From the NCBI GenBank assembly GCA_028345955.1, contig JAOMEO010000003.1, positions 1-64,000 on the forward strand: a stretch of DNA of 64,000 nt. The letters run 5' to 3'. The notes below the pieces were generated by a model. That model did no database searches. It saw only the letters and a list, made by a program, of their open reading frames with translations, and was not told where the DNA came from. Positions 53,902 through 62,564 of this stretch are shown piece after piece. Numbering within the stretch: the stretch's first letter is position 1; each line of letters begins with the position of its first letter. Position numbers and translations under genes: made by a program. This DNA comes from Candidatus Thioglobus sp. Its GTDB lineage: Bacteria; Pseudomonadota; Gammaproteobacteria; PS1; Pseudothioglobaceae.

Positions 53902-55233
53902 ATGCCTATGGAGTTATTTGACCGTCAAAAAAATGCCGTAGGTCAAGGTGAACGAACGGTATTAGTTAATGTTGAGGTTACCTCAAATCTCCAGAAATCC
54001 AATGGAATGAATGAATTCAAGCAGCTTGCTCTGTCATCAGGACTCAATATTGTTCAAACCATCAAAGTTAAAAGAAATTCTATCAAAGCTCAATTCTTTA
54101 TTGGTAAAGGAAAAGTTGAGGAGTTAGCCTCCATTGTGAGCATTAATGAGGCTGATTTAGTAATTTTTTCGCTTCAACTTTCACCCACACAAGAGCGCAA
54201 TCTAGAAAAAACCTTAAAATGCCAAGTGATGGATAGAACTGGCTTAATTTTAGACATTTTTGCGCTTAGGGCAAAGTCATTTGAGGGTAAGTTACAAGTC
54301 GAATTGGCACAATTACGTCACTTATCAACTCGCCTGATCAGGGGTTGGACGCACTTAGAAAGACAAAAAGGCGGTATTGGTCTACGTGGTCCTGGTGAAA
54401 CTCAGCTTGAGACAGATAAGCGATTAATTTCAAAACGCATTAAATATCTTAGCAGGCGCCTCGAAAAGGTTCACAAACAGCATGACTTGGGTCGAAAATC
54501 AAGACGCAAAAAAGACCTTCCTATGATTTCGCTTACAGGGTATACAAATGCTGGAAAATCGACATTATTCAACCAGTTAACTAATTCTCATGTTTATGCC
54601 GATGATAAACTTTTTGCCACTCTAGATTCTACTATTCGTCGAGTTTCTCTTCCAGGAGCAGGGGAGGCAGTTGTTGTAGATACAGTTGGTTTTATCCAAG
54701 ACTTGCCTCATGAACTTGTAGCAGCATTCAAATCAACTCTTGAAGAAACGCGTCAGGCTAAGGTTCTTCTTCATGTTGTTGATGCCTCAGATAGCGATAA
54801 TGGTGACAAAATTGAACAGGTTGAAGATATTATTGAACAAATAGGGGCACAAGAAATTCCGAGCATAATTGTGATGAATAAGATTGATGAGATGAGTAAT
54901 TTTCATCCAAGAGTAGATAAAGATTATTCAGGAAATACATACCGTGTATGGCTTTCAGCTCATACTGGTGAAGGTATAGATTTGCTTTATCAAGCCTTAT
55001 CTGAACGTCTGAGTGGTATGATGACTTATGTTGGCATTAAGTTAGATGTTCAGTCAGCTTATATTAGAAGTGAGATTCATAAAGTCGGCTTTATTCAGAA
55101 AGAAAAAATGAATGAATTTGGTCAGTGGCTACTTGAAATTAACGTTACTCGACACTATCTAAAGAGATTATTAGGTAAGCAAGGTGTTTCATTATTATGG
55201 GAACAGAAATCACAACAGAGTCAAATGGCCTAG
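53902..55233 (+). CDS. hflX: Ribosome-associated GTPase HflX
   Basis: The 443-residue protein has an N-terminal HflX domain (FFIGKGKVEELA, LSPTQERNLEKTL, DRTGLILDIFALRAKSFEGKLQVELAQL, GGIGLRGPGETQLETDKR) and a C-terminal GTPase domain with G1 LTGYTNAGKSTLFNQLTN, DTVGFIQDLPHELVAAFKSTLEE and VMNKID. HflX splits stalled or hibernating ribosomes. In E. coli it follows hfq; here it lies between clpX and lon and overlaps the lon start by 37 bases. The position in a protease/chaperone operon points to joint stress control. Confidence 0.96.
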   Translation: MPMELFDRQKNAVGQGERTVLVNVEVTSNLQKSNGMNEFKQLALSSGLNIVQTIKVKRNSIKAQFFIGKGKVEELASIVSINEADLVIFSLQLSPTQERNLEKTLKCQVMDRTGLILDIFALRAKSFEGKLQVELAQLRHLSTRLIRGWTHLERQKGGIGLRGPGETQLETDKRLISKRIKYLSRRLEKVHKQHDLGRKSRRKKDLPMISLTGYTNAGKSTLFNQLTNSHVYADDKLFATLDSTIRRVSLPGAGEAVVVDTVGFIQDLPHELVAAFKSTLEETRQAKVLLHVVDASDSDNGDKIEQVEDIIEQIGAQEIPSIIVMNKIDEMSNFHPRVDKDYSGNTYRVWLSAHTGEGIDLLYQALSERLSGMMTYVGIKLDVQSAYIRSEIHKVGFIQKEKMNEFGQWLLEINVTRHYLKRLLGKQGVSLLWEQKSQQSQMA

Positions 55234-57533
55234 AGAGTCAATCAGTACCTCTACTACCGCTTAGAGATGTGGTTGTTTTTCCACACACGGTTATCCCACT
55301 TTTTATTGGTAGAAAATCTTCAGTTCATGCTATTACCCATGCCATGGAAGCAGATAAGCATGTTTTCTTGGTCACTCAAAAAGATGAAGCTATTGAAGAC
55401 CCTAATAATGACGATCTTCACAAAGTTGGCACATTAGCGACAATATTGCAGTTGCTTAAACTGCCCGATGGAACTATAAAAGTTTTAGTTGAGGGAGTTA
55501 AGCGATCAAGAATTGAAGAGTTTGTTGAATTAGAAGAACATACTGAAGTTATTCTCAGTGATTGCATATTAAGTTTTGAGGATGACACCGAAATCAAAGC
55601 AATGATGCGTCTGGCTCTAGAAAATTTTGAAAAATACATAAAACTCAGCAAAAAAATTCCAGAAGAAGTATATAAAGTACTTAAAGAGATTACAGACATT
55701 GAACGTTTTAGTGATGTCATCATTTCAAACATTAACCTTAAAGTTGATGAAAAGCAAGAGCTTCTCGAGAGTGCCCTTGCTAAAGATAGATTAGAAGCAA
55801 TTCTTACAATTCTTGAAGGAGAGCTAGATGTTCTTGGTGCTGAACAAAAAATTCAAAGTCGAGTTCGTAAGCAAATGGAATCTAATCAAAGAGACTATTA
55901 TTTGAATGAACAAATGAAGTCCATTCAGAAGGAGCTTGGCACCCTTGATGATGAAAATGAGATTGAGGAATTGCAAGCAAGTATCAACAAAGCAAGAATG
56001 CCGAAAGAAGCCAAGAATAAAGCGCAAGGCGAACTGAATAAGTTGCAGAGAATGTCTTCCCAATCTTCAGATGCCTCTATCATCAGAACTTATATCGAGA
56101 ATTTGTGTTCAGTGCCTTGGAGTAAAAAGACACGAATCAGTCAAGATTTAATTAAAGCGCAAAAAATATTGGATGATGATCATTATGGTTTAAATAAGGT
56201 TAAGGAACGAATATTGGAACACTTGGCTATTCAAACTCGTGTCACGCATAATAAAGCAAATATTCTTTGTTTGGTCGGTCCTCCTGGAGTCGGAAAAACT
56301 TCGTTGGGAGAGTCTATTGCTAGATCAGTAAATCGGAAATATATTCGAATGGCATTAGGCGGGGTGAGAGATGAGGCAGAGATTCGTGGTCATAGACGGA
56401 CCTATATCGGTGCAATGCCAGGCTCAATTGTGCAAAAAATGCAGAAAGTTAAAGTCAAGAACCCGCTTTTCTTACTAGATGAGATCGATAAAATGGCGTC
56501 CGACTTTAGAGGTGATCCTGGTTCAGCAATGTTAGAGGTGTTAGATCCTGAACAAAACCATACCTTTAATGACCATTACATAGAGGTCGATTATGACCTA
56601 TCACAGGTGATGTTTGTGGCAACTGCTAACACTCTAGATTTGCCACAAGCGCTGGTAGATCGTATGGAAATAATTCAGATTTCTGGATACACGGAAGATG
56701 AAAAATTACAAATTGCTAAACAACATTTGATTGCAAAACAGATGAAAAATAATGGTGTCAAAAGTAGCGAAATCGTTTTTAAAGATTCCGCAATAATGGA
56801 TATTATCCGTTATTACAGTAGAGAAGCTGGTGTCCGTAACCTTGATAGAGAAATCGGCAGTATCTGTCGAAAGGTAATTAAGGATCTAACTCTCAAAAAA
56901 CGTAAGGCAAAAGCAATAATTAATTCTAAGAGTTTGCCAAAATTTTTAGGAATGAAAAAGTATCGCTTCGGATTAGCTGAAGAACATAACCAGATTGGTG
57001 AAGTGACTGGTCTTGCATGGACATCGGTGGGTGGAGATCTGTTGACAATTGAAGCTTCTACCTACAAGGGAAAGGGTAAGCTAAATTACACTGGTCAATT
57101 GGGTGATGTTATGAAGGAATCTATTCAAGCTGCGATGTCGGTCACTCGTCAGCGTGCAGATGTCTTAGAAATCCCTGAAGATTTTCATGAAAAGCTTGAT
57201 ATTCATATTCATGTTCCAGATGGCTCCACACCTAAAGATGGCCCCAGTGCTGGTGCGGCAATGTGTACCGCTTTAGTTTCTGTATTAACAGGTCGAAAAG
57301 TAAAGGCGGCGGTAGCTATGACTGGGGAGATTACTCTTAGAGGTGAGATTACACCAATTGGGGGTCTAAAAGAAAAACTACTTGCTGCTTTGAGGGGTGG
57401 TATTAAAACTGTAATCATTCCTGATGATAATGAACGTGAACTTTCTGAAGTTCCTGAAAAGATTAAAGATAACCTCGAAATTATAAAAGTGAAATGGATC
57501 GATCAAGTTCTAGATATTGCACTTGAGAAGTAA
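55197..57533 (+). CDS. lon: ATP-dependent Lon protease
   Basis: The 778-residue protein has an N-terminal LON domain (VPLLPLRDVVVFPHTVIPLFIGR), Walker A LVGPPGVGKTSLGES (~residues 362-376), the sensor and RGDPGSAMLEVLDPEQN region, and a C-terminal protease domain with the Ser-Lys dyad in KDGPSAGAAMC and GGLKEKLLAA. It degrades unfolded and short-lived regulatory proteins. The start ATG 55197 is inside hflX but fits the family N-terminus; no later ATG precedes the conserved LPLRD block. The usual downstream hupB is absent, and rsmB lies on the opposite strand. Confidence 0.97.
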   Translation: MGTEITTESNGLESQSVPLLPLRDVVVFPHTVIPLFIGRKSSVHAITHAMEADKHVFLVTQKDEAIEDPNNDDLHKVGTLATILQLLKLPDGTIKVLVEGVKRSRIEEFVELEEHTEVILSDCILSFEDDTEIKAMMRLALENFEKYIKLSKKIPEEVYKVLKEITDIERFSDVIISNINLKVDEKQELLESALAKDRLEAILTILEGELDVLGAEQKIQSRVRKQMESNQRDYYLNEQMKSIQKELGTLDDENEIEELQASINKARMPKEAKNKAQGELNKLQRMSSQSSDASIIRTYIENLCSVPWSKKTRISQDLIKAQKILDDDHYGLNKVKERILEHLAIQTRVTHNKANILCLVGPPGVGKTSLGESIARSVNRKYIRMALGGVRDEAEIRGHRRTYIGAMPGSIVQKMQKVKVKNPLFLLDEIDKMASDFRGDPGSAMLEVLDPEQNHTFNDHYIEVDYDLSQVMFVATANTLDLPQALVDRMEIIQISGYTEDEKLQIAKQHLIAKQMKNNGVKSSEIVFKDSAIMDIIRYYSREAGVRNLDREIGSICRKVIKDLTLKKRKAKAIINSKSLPKFLGMKKYRFGLAEEHNQIGEVTGLAWTSVGGDLLTIEASTYKGKGKLNYTGQLGDVMKESIQAAMSVTRQRADVLEIPEDFHEKLDIHIHVPDGSTPKDGPSAGAAMCTALVSVLTGRKVKAAVAMTGEITLRGEITPIGGLKEKLLAALRGGIKTVIIPDDNERELSEVPEKIKDNLEIIKVKWIDQVLDIALEK

Positions 57534-57548
57534 CTAGGAATAGCATTA

Positions 57549-58817
57549 TCAGCGATCCTTTTTGAGCTTGGCGTAGTAAAAGCCGTCATATTCTTTTTGA
57601 GGTAGCTGCTGTCTGCCAATATAACCATCTCCCCAATGAAGTGTTATTTTTTCATTTTTTGCATCCTCAAATCTATCTAGGAATTGACTAATCTGGTGAA
57701 CATTTTCATCCTTTAGTACTGAGCAAGTTGCATACAGTAAATGGCCGCCTGGCTTTAAAAGTCCCCAGAGATTTTCAAGAATTAAAGATTGAGTTTTGGT
57801 AATTTGGGAGATATCTTTTGGTTTTTTTAGTAACTTAATATCGGGATGTCTTCTAATAACTCCTGTACCTGAGCAAGGTGCATCTAGCAAAATTTTATCA
57901 AAGAGCTTGCCATCCCACCATTCTTGATTTCTAGCATCACCCTGTTGAATAGTGATGTTATGATTTTTAAACCGATTAAGGTTTTCTTGAACTTTTAAGA
58001 GTCTTTCTTTGTCCCTGTCCAGCGCGATGATACTAGCTTCTGAACAAAGCTCAGTTAGGTGTGTTGTCTTTCCACCTGGGGCACTACATGCGTCTAGAAT
58101 GAGTTCACCTGTTTTAGGTGAAATCAATTGTGCTGCTAATTGTGCAGAAGTATCTTGGACATAACAAGAGCCATTTTCGAAACCAGGTAATTTAGTCACA
58201 CCAACAGCATCATTAAGAATTAAAGCTTGAGGCGCTATTGTGGAAGGTTGACTGAAGATATTAATTTCTTGTAACTGTTTTTGGTAATCATCTCTCTGAA
58301 TGGATGGATGCACACGAATCGTCATCGGAGCCTTTTTGTTGTTTTCAATGAGAATTTCTTGAAAGTTTTTGGGATGATCTTGCTTTAGTTTTTTGACCAG
58401 CCAATTTGGGTGAGAGTAATGCTTGGTATTCTCAATAATCTCTCTGTCACGATCAATCTCTCTAAGTATTGCATTAATAAAACCTTTTGCCCATGGTTTT
58501 CCGATAACCTCTGCAATACCAACAGTTTCGTTAATTGCTGCATAGATTGGGGTATCCGAGTGAATTAGTTGATATGCACCCAGAATAAGTAAGCAATGAA
58601 TGTCAAGATTCTTTTTTTCTAATGGCCTTTTTAGCCGAGGTGTTATGACGTCGTTAAGATGATGATAAAACCTAATTGAACCAAAAGTTAAAGATTTCGC
58701 ATAAGACAAATCTTCAGAATCAACTGGAAAAATACCATCGGAGAGAGATTGTTTATTTATAACGATTGAACAAATTGCCCGGTGAGCAATAGTTCTAGCG
58801 TTTGTTTTATTGAGCAA
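57549..58817 (-). CDS. rsmB: 16S rRNA m5C967 methyltransferase RsmB
   Basis: The protein has an NusB-like N-terminal domain and a C-terminal RNA methyltransferase domain: LDACSAPGGKTTHL (SAM motif), LLDAPCSGTGVIRRHPDIK with the first catalytic Cys, LYATCSVLKDEN with the second, and DGFYYAKL at the end. It methylates C967 of 16S rRNA. I place the start at TTG 58817 (422 residues, close to E. coli's 429), which overlaps dsbC by only 11 bases; an ATG at 58880 would overlap dsbC by 74 bases and add 21 unmatched residues. Neither has a strong ribosome binding site, so coupling to dsbC is probable. Confidence 0.93.
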   Translation of the reverse strand: MLNKTNARTIAHRAICSIVINKQSLSDGIFPVDSEDLSYAKSLTFGSIRFYHHLNDVITPRLKRPLEKKNLDIHCLLILGAYQLIHSDTPIYAAINETVGIAEVIGKPWAKGFINAILREIDRDREIIENTKHYSHPNWLVKKLKQDHPKNFQEILIENNKKAPMTIRVHPSIQRDDYQKQLQEINIFSQPSTIAPQALILNDAVGVTKLPGFENGSCYVQDTSAQLAAQLISPKTGELILDACSAPGGKTTHLTELCSEASIIALDRDKERLLKVQENLNRFKNHNITIQQGDARNQEWWDGKLFDKILLDAPCSGTGVIRRHPDIKLLKKPKDISQITKTQSLILENLWGLLKPGGHLLYATCSVLKDENVHQISQFLDRFEDAKNEKITLHWGDGYIGRQQLPQKEYDGFYYAKLKKDR

Positions 58818-59526
58818 GATTTTGTTTGATGTTTTGAAGGAGCTCTTCTGGATCTTGGTAGCCAGGTATGTTGGTGCCATCTTCTAAGAATATTGAAGGT
58901 GTACCATTGACACCCAATTGCTTTGAAATCGCTAATTGTTGAGCGACAGGATTTTCACAATCTTCAGTTACTGGCAAAATGCGTTTTGTCTTATAGTTAT
59001 GTATGGCTAGGTTTTTGTTGTCTGCGCACCAAATTTTTTCCATAGCATTTTGTGCATTAGGATGAAGTTGTTCTAGCGGTGAAGCTAAATATTTTATTGT
59101 TATGCCTAAGGAATTCATTTCTGCCATATTGGCATGCAATTTTGCACAATAAGGGCAATCGACATCTGTAAAAACATGAACAATATGCTGTTCATTCGTT
59201 GCTTCAAAGACAATCTTGCTGCTTTCATCAATGTTATCAAGAATCTGCTTTCTTGTAGTATTGATTCTAATTGCAGAAAGATTTGACATTGTAACTAAAT
59301 CTGTAACAGCACCTTGCAAAACATATCGTGCATCGGAAGAAATATACATGACGTCTATCCAGGGTTGAGTAATGACCACTTCATAAAAACCATCAAGTTG
59401 TGATTCATTTATTTGTTCGGCACTTATATTCGGGAAATATGGCTGTAATCGGTTAATGATTTCCTCGATATTTGCGTAGGCAGAGTTTGCAAACAACAAA
59501 AATAAGAACAAAAGTGACTTATGCAT
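58807..59526 (-). CDS. dsbC: DsbC-type thiol:disulfide interchange protein
   Basis: The 239-residue protein has a signal peptide (MHKSLLFLFLLFANSAYA) followed by a DsbC dimerisation domain (to about residue 75) and a thioredoxin-fold domain with the redox motif DVDCPYCAKLH and the cis-Pro loop GVNGTPSIFLEDG. It should isomerise wrong disulfides in the periplasm. A second Cys pair (C168 region, WCADN, and ENPVA upstream) is typical of the DsbC structural disulfide. It is divergent from pepA and upstream of rsmB. Confidence 0.9.
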   Translation of the reverse strand: MHKSLLFLFLLFANSAYANIEEIINRLQPYFPNISAEQINESQLDGFYEVVITQPWIDVMYISSDARYVLQGAVTDLVTMSNLSAIRINTTRKQILDNIDESSKIVFEATNEQHIVHVFTDVDCPYCAKLHANMAEMNSLGITIKYLASPLEQLHPNAQNAMEKIWCADNKNLAIHNYKTKRILPVTEDCENPVAQQLAISKQLGVNGTPSIFLEDGTNIPGYQDPEELLQNIKQNLAQ

Positions 59527-59567
59527 AGTGTAAATTTATTATTAAAGAAGTAAATTTTACAGATTTT

Positions 59568-59576
59568 TGGTAGAAT
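59568..59576 (+). promoter_or_regulatory. Extended -10 promoter of pepA
   Basis: TGG followed by TAGAAT (59571-59576) matches an extended -10 element and lies 30 bases upstream of the pepA ATG. The bases 17 upstream do not form a good -35. Confidence 0.4.
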
Positions 59577-59605
59577 ACCGAGATTATAATTTTGCGAGAA
59601 AGGTA

Positions 59606-61033
59606 ATGGAATTTTTTGTCACACATCAGTCGGTAGAGCATTATAGTGGTGACTGTGCCGTAGCATTTATTTTTAAGGATATAGCACATCAAAATAAGGA
59701 TCTTCAGCAACTATTAAAATTGAATCGATTTGATGCAATTGTTGGTGCGACTTTGATGCTCAGCCGAGTGAGTGGCTATAAAACAAAGAGATTGTTGGTT
59801 GTTGGATTGGGTGATTCATCCCCCAATGAAAAGAACTACATTAAGGTGCTTCACTCACTTTCATCAGCTTTCTCTGAAGCGAAGGTGAAAAATGTAGTAA
59901 TACCAGATATTCAAATTGATAATCGTGATGAGTCTTGGGTGCAGTCAACGACAGCCCGTGTATTAAAAAATGCAAGCTATCAAGTCGAGAAAGTTGACGC
60001 TAAGGAGAAAAACGAGAAAGGCATTCTAGAAGCGATTAGTATTTACTCAGCAAATAATGATGCCACAGAAATTAATAAAGGTTTGGCTATTGCTAATGGT
60101 ATGGCTTTAACTCGAAGATTGGGAGACTTACCGTCTAACATTTGTACTCCTCGTTACTTAGCTGAAACAGCAAAGTCGTTGGCCAAGAGTTATAAGCTTG
60201 ATTGTGAAGTTCTAGAAGAATCCGATATGGAAGCATTAGGTATGAATTCTTTGCTTTCAGTATCTAAAGGCTCTTCTGAGCCTGGTAAGTTAATTAGTCT
60301 AAGTTACAAAAATGCAGGTGAGGACCAACCAGTCGTATTGGTAGGTAAGGGAGTAACATTTGACAGTGGAGGAATTTCATTGAAGCCTGGTTCCAAGATG
60401 GATGAAATGAAGTTCGATATGTGTGGAGCAGCATCGGTTTTAGGTGTTATGAGGGCAGTTGCTGAGATGAAACTTAAAGTTAACCTTACCGTTGTGGTGC
60501 CTACCGTTGAAAATATGCCTGCCCACGACGCATCTAAGCCTGGCGATGTTGTTAAAACTATGTCGGGTCAAACAGTCGAGATTCTAAATACAGATGCTGA
60601 AGGAAGGCTTATTTTATGTGATGCATTGACTTATTGTGAAAAGTTTAGTCCAAAAGTTGTAATTGATATTGCAACACTTACTGGAGCTGTGATTGTAGCA
60701 TTAGGCAATCACCATTCCGGATTAATGGCAAATGACCAAGTTTTAGCAGATGACTTGAAAAAGGCTGGCAGTAATGCGATGGATACGGTCTGGCAATTGC
60801 CTTTGGATGAGGAGTATGATGAGTTACTTAAATCTAATTTTGCAGACATGGCAAATCTTGGTAGCGGGGGAGCTGGTACTGTAACAGCTGCTTGTTTTCT
60901 TGCTCGCTTTACCAAAGACTATCGATGGGCTCACCTAGACATTGCCGGCACTGCTTGGCTTCGCGGTTCAAAAAAAGGAGCGACAGGTCGACCGGTACCT
61001 CTTTTAACGCAATATATTATGCAGCAAATATAA
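59606..61033 (+). CDS. pepA: Leucyl aminopeptidase (M17)
   Basis: The 475-residue enzyme has an N-terminal macro-like domain and the C-terminal M17 catalytic domain. Metal and catalytic residues lie in VGKGVTFDSGGISLKPG, MKFDMCGAASVLG and the signature NTDAEGRLILCDAL. It releases N-terminal residues from peptides and in E. coli also binds DNA. ATG 59606 has AGAAAGG before it; an in-frame start at 59567 would cover the promoter and is rejected. Confidence 0.95.
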   Translation: MEFFVTHQSVEHYSGDCAVAFIFKDIAHQNKDLQQLLKLNRFDAIVGATLMLSRVSGYKTKRLLVVGLGDSSPNEKNYIKVLHSLSSAFSEAKVKNVVIPDIQIDNRDESWVQSTTARVLKNASYQVEKVDAKEKNEKGILEAISIYSANNDATEINKGLAIANGMALTRRLGDLPSNICTPRYLAETAKSLAKSYKLDCEVLEESDMEALGMNSLLSVSKGSSEPGKLISLSYKNAGEDQPVVLVGKGVTFDSGGISLKPGSKMDEMKFDMCGAASVLGVMRAVAEMKLKVNLTVVVPTVENMPAHDASKPGDVVKTMSGQTVEILNTDAEGRLILCDALTYCEKFSPKVVIDIATLTGAVIVALGNHHSGLMANDQVLADDLKKAGSNAMDTVWQLPLDEEYDELLKSNFADMANLGSGGAGTVTAACFLARFTKDYRWAHLDIAGTAWLRGSKKGATGRPVPLLTQYIMQQI

Positions 61034-61070
61034 GAATATTGATTTCTACATTTCATAATGTGGTTATAAG

Positions 61071-61475
61071 TTATTTCTCCATTCTGAGTTCATTATTCCT
61101 AAATACTATACTTGTAAGACTAACGACTCCAACCAATTTGCCTTCATCAATGACTGGACAACGTGATATATTCATACGAGTCAGTAGCCTAGCACAGTAA
61201 CGAATATACATTGTCGAGTGAACTGAAATGGCAGGTTTATTCATTATTTCATAAACATTAACTCGTTCTAGAGATTTATTTTTAGCAATCACCTTTGCTG
61301 CAATATCAGCAATTAAAACTACACCATACTCATCGTTTTCGTGAGCCTTATCAACTATTAGCATTTTAGTTTTTTTGTACTGCATAGTATCTAAGGCATC
61401 CTGAACACTCAGATTACGATCTACAATATCAACATCCTTCCACATTACATCCTTTACTAGTAATTCATTTTTCAT
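61071..61475 (-). CDS. CBS-domain protein of the DUF1538 operon
   Basis: The 134-residue protein consists of two CBS domains (VKDVMWKDVDIVDRNLSVQDALDTM and IMNKPAISVHSTMYIRYCARLLTRMNISRCPVIDEGKLVGVVSLTSI). CBS pairs usually bind adenine nucleotides and regulate partner proteins. Its start overlaps the PII-like gene by four bases and it is the last gene of the DUF1538 operon, so it is likely a sensor for that membrane system. Confidence 0.85.
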   Translation of the reverse strand: MKNELLVKDVMWKDVDIVDRNLSVQDALDTMQYKKTKMLIVDKAHENDEYGVVLIADIAAKVIAKNKSLERVNVYEIMNKPAISVHSTMYIRYCARLLTRMNISRCPVIDEGKLVGVVSLTSIVFRNNELRMEK

Positions 61476-61822
61476 ATTTCCTCCTCTATGTTTTTACTTA
61501 GTATTTCAATTTGATGCATAACACCAACTGCATCTTCAACATCAATTTGAAAGGCAATACCTTCATGTGACTCTTTGTCGAAGGCTCCTACCTCGTTAAC
61601 AGTTTCAAGAATATTTAGTGCATTATGTTGTTCCACTAAAAGAAAGAGCACATCTCTTTGTGTTTCAATATGCAATCCTAAAAAAGTTTTCTTGTCATGA
61701 ACACCTTCACCTCTTGCCTGAGAAATAACAGTTGAACCTGTAGCTCCATGTTCTCGTGCAGCAGATAAAATTTTATCGGTTTTAGCACTATCAACAAAAG
61801 CGATTATTAATTTAAAGTGCAT
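61472..61822 (-). CDS. PII-like signalling protein of the DUF1538 operon
   Basis: The 116-residue protein has a PII-like fold pattern: MHFKLIIAFVDSAKTDKILSAAREHGATGSTVISQARGEG, then FLGLHIETQRDVLFLLVEQ, and a C-terminal VEDAVGVMHQIE. It lacks the conserved T-loop Tyr of true GlnB/GlnK, so it is a divergent PII-like member. It lies 10 bases after one DUF1538 gene and overlaps the CBS gene. Ligand binding (nucleotides, bicarbonate or others as in other PII-like proteins) cannot be told from sequence. Confidence 0.8.
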   Translation of the reverse strand: MHFKLIIAFVDSAKTDKILSAAREHGATGSTVISQARGEGVHDKKTFLGLHIETQRDVLFLLVEQHNALNILETVNEVGAFDKESHEGIAFQIDVEDAVGVMHQIEILSKNIEEEI

Positions 61823-61832
61823 TACATCCTCC

Positions 61833-62564
61833 TTATTTATTAATTAAATGTTTAATTTGAGCATAAGCTAATACTCCCATGATGGGAAATAGGCTTGCAA
61901 AGGCAATTAGCCCAAATCCGTCAATTAGCGGGTTTCTACCTTCTATTGTACTTGCTAGGCCAAGCCCCAACGCAGCTACCAAAGGCACGGTAACACTTGA
62001 AGTTGTGACACCACCGCTGTCATAAGCTAGTGCGATAATTTGCTTTGGAGCGAAAAAAGTTTGTAAGATGACAATTCCATAGCCAGCAATGATAAAGTAA
62101 TGAAGGGGCAGGCCAACAACAATTCGATAACTCCCTAGTGTGATACCAATCGCCACTCCAAGGGCTATTGTAATTCTCAAAGGCCAAACTCGGATTGAGT
62201 TACCTGAAACCTCATTGGCTTTTATTGATACAGCCAAAAGAGAGGGCTCAGCAATGGTTGCTGAGAAGCCCATGGTTGCTGCAAATAAATATACCCAATA
62301 GTAGTCATTCCAATTCAGTTCGGTTTTACCAAGAAAATCTGGCGAAGTTAATTGGGTGGCCATCATTTTCCCTATTGGAAATAGTGCTTTTTCTAGTCCG
62401 ACAATAAATAAAGCTAATCCTATCCAAACCATAAAGATACCAAATAAAGTCTGAGTTAGATTTGGTATTTTTTCTTTGATAATAAATAGTTGAAAGATTA
62501 ATATCATTCCAATGATAGGAGCTATATCCCAAAACATAGAAATGAAAGATTCAAGAATAATCAT
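61833..62564 (-). CDS. DUF1538 membrane protein (second copy)
   Basis: The 243-residue protein has about six hydrophobic segments. It carries the family pattern GFSATIAEPSLLAVS (~residue 100) and ALAYDSGGVTTSSVTVPLV...GLGLASTIEGRNPLIDGFGLIAFASLFP in the C-terminal half. The upstream neighbour has the same motifs (YDSGGVTTSTVTVPLV, GRNPLTDGFGMIA), so they are paralogues that probably form a heterodimer, as single DUF1538 proteins often contain both halves. The conserved acidic and Ser/Thr-rich membrane motifs suggest a transporter. No function is established to my knowledge. Confidence 0.82.
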   Translation of the reverse strand: MIILESFISMFWDIAPIIGMILIFQLFIIKEKIPNLTQTLFGIFMVWIGLALFIVGLEKALFPIGKMMATQLTSPDFLGKTELNWNDYYWVYLFAATMGFSATIAEPSLLAVSIKANEVSGNSIRVWPLRITIALGVAIGITLGSYRIVVGLPLHYFIIAGYGIVILQTFFAPKQIIALAYDSGGVTTSSVTVPLVAALGLGLASTIEGRNPLIDGFGLIAFASLFPIMGVLAYAQIKHLINK

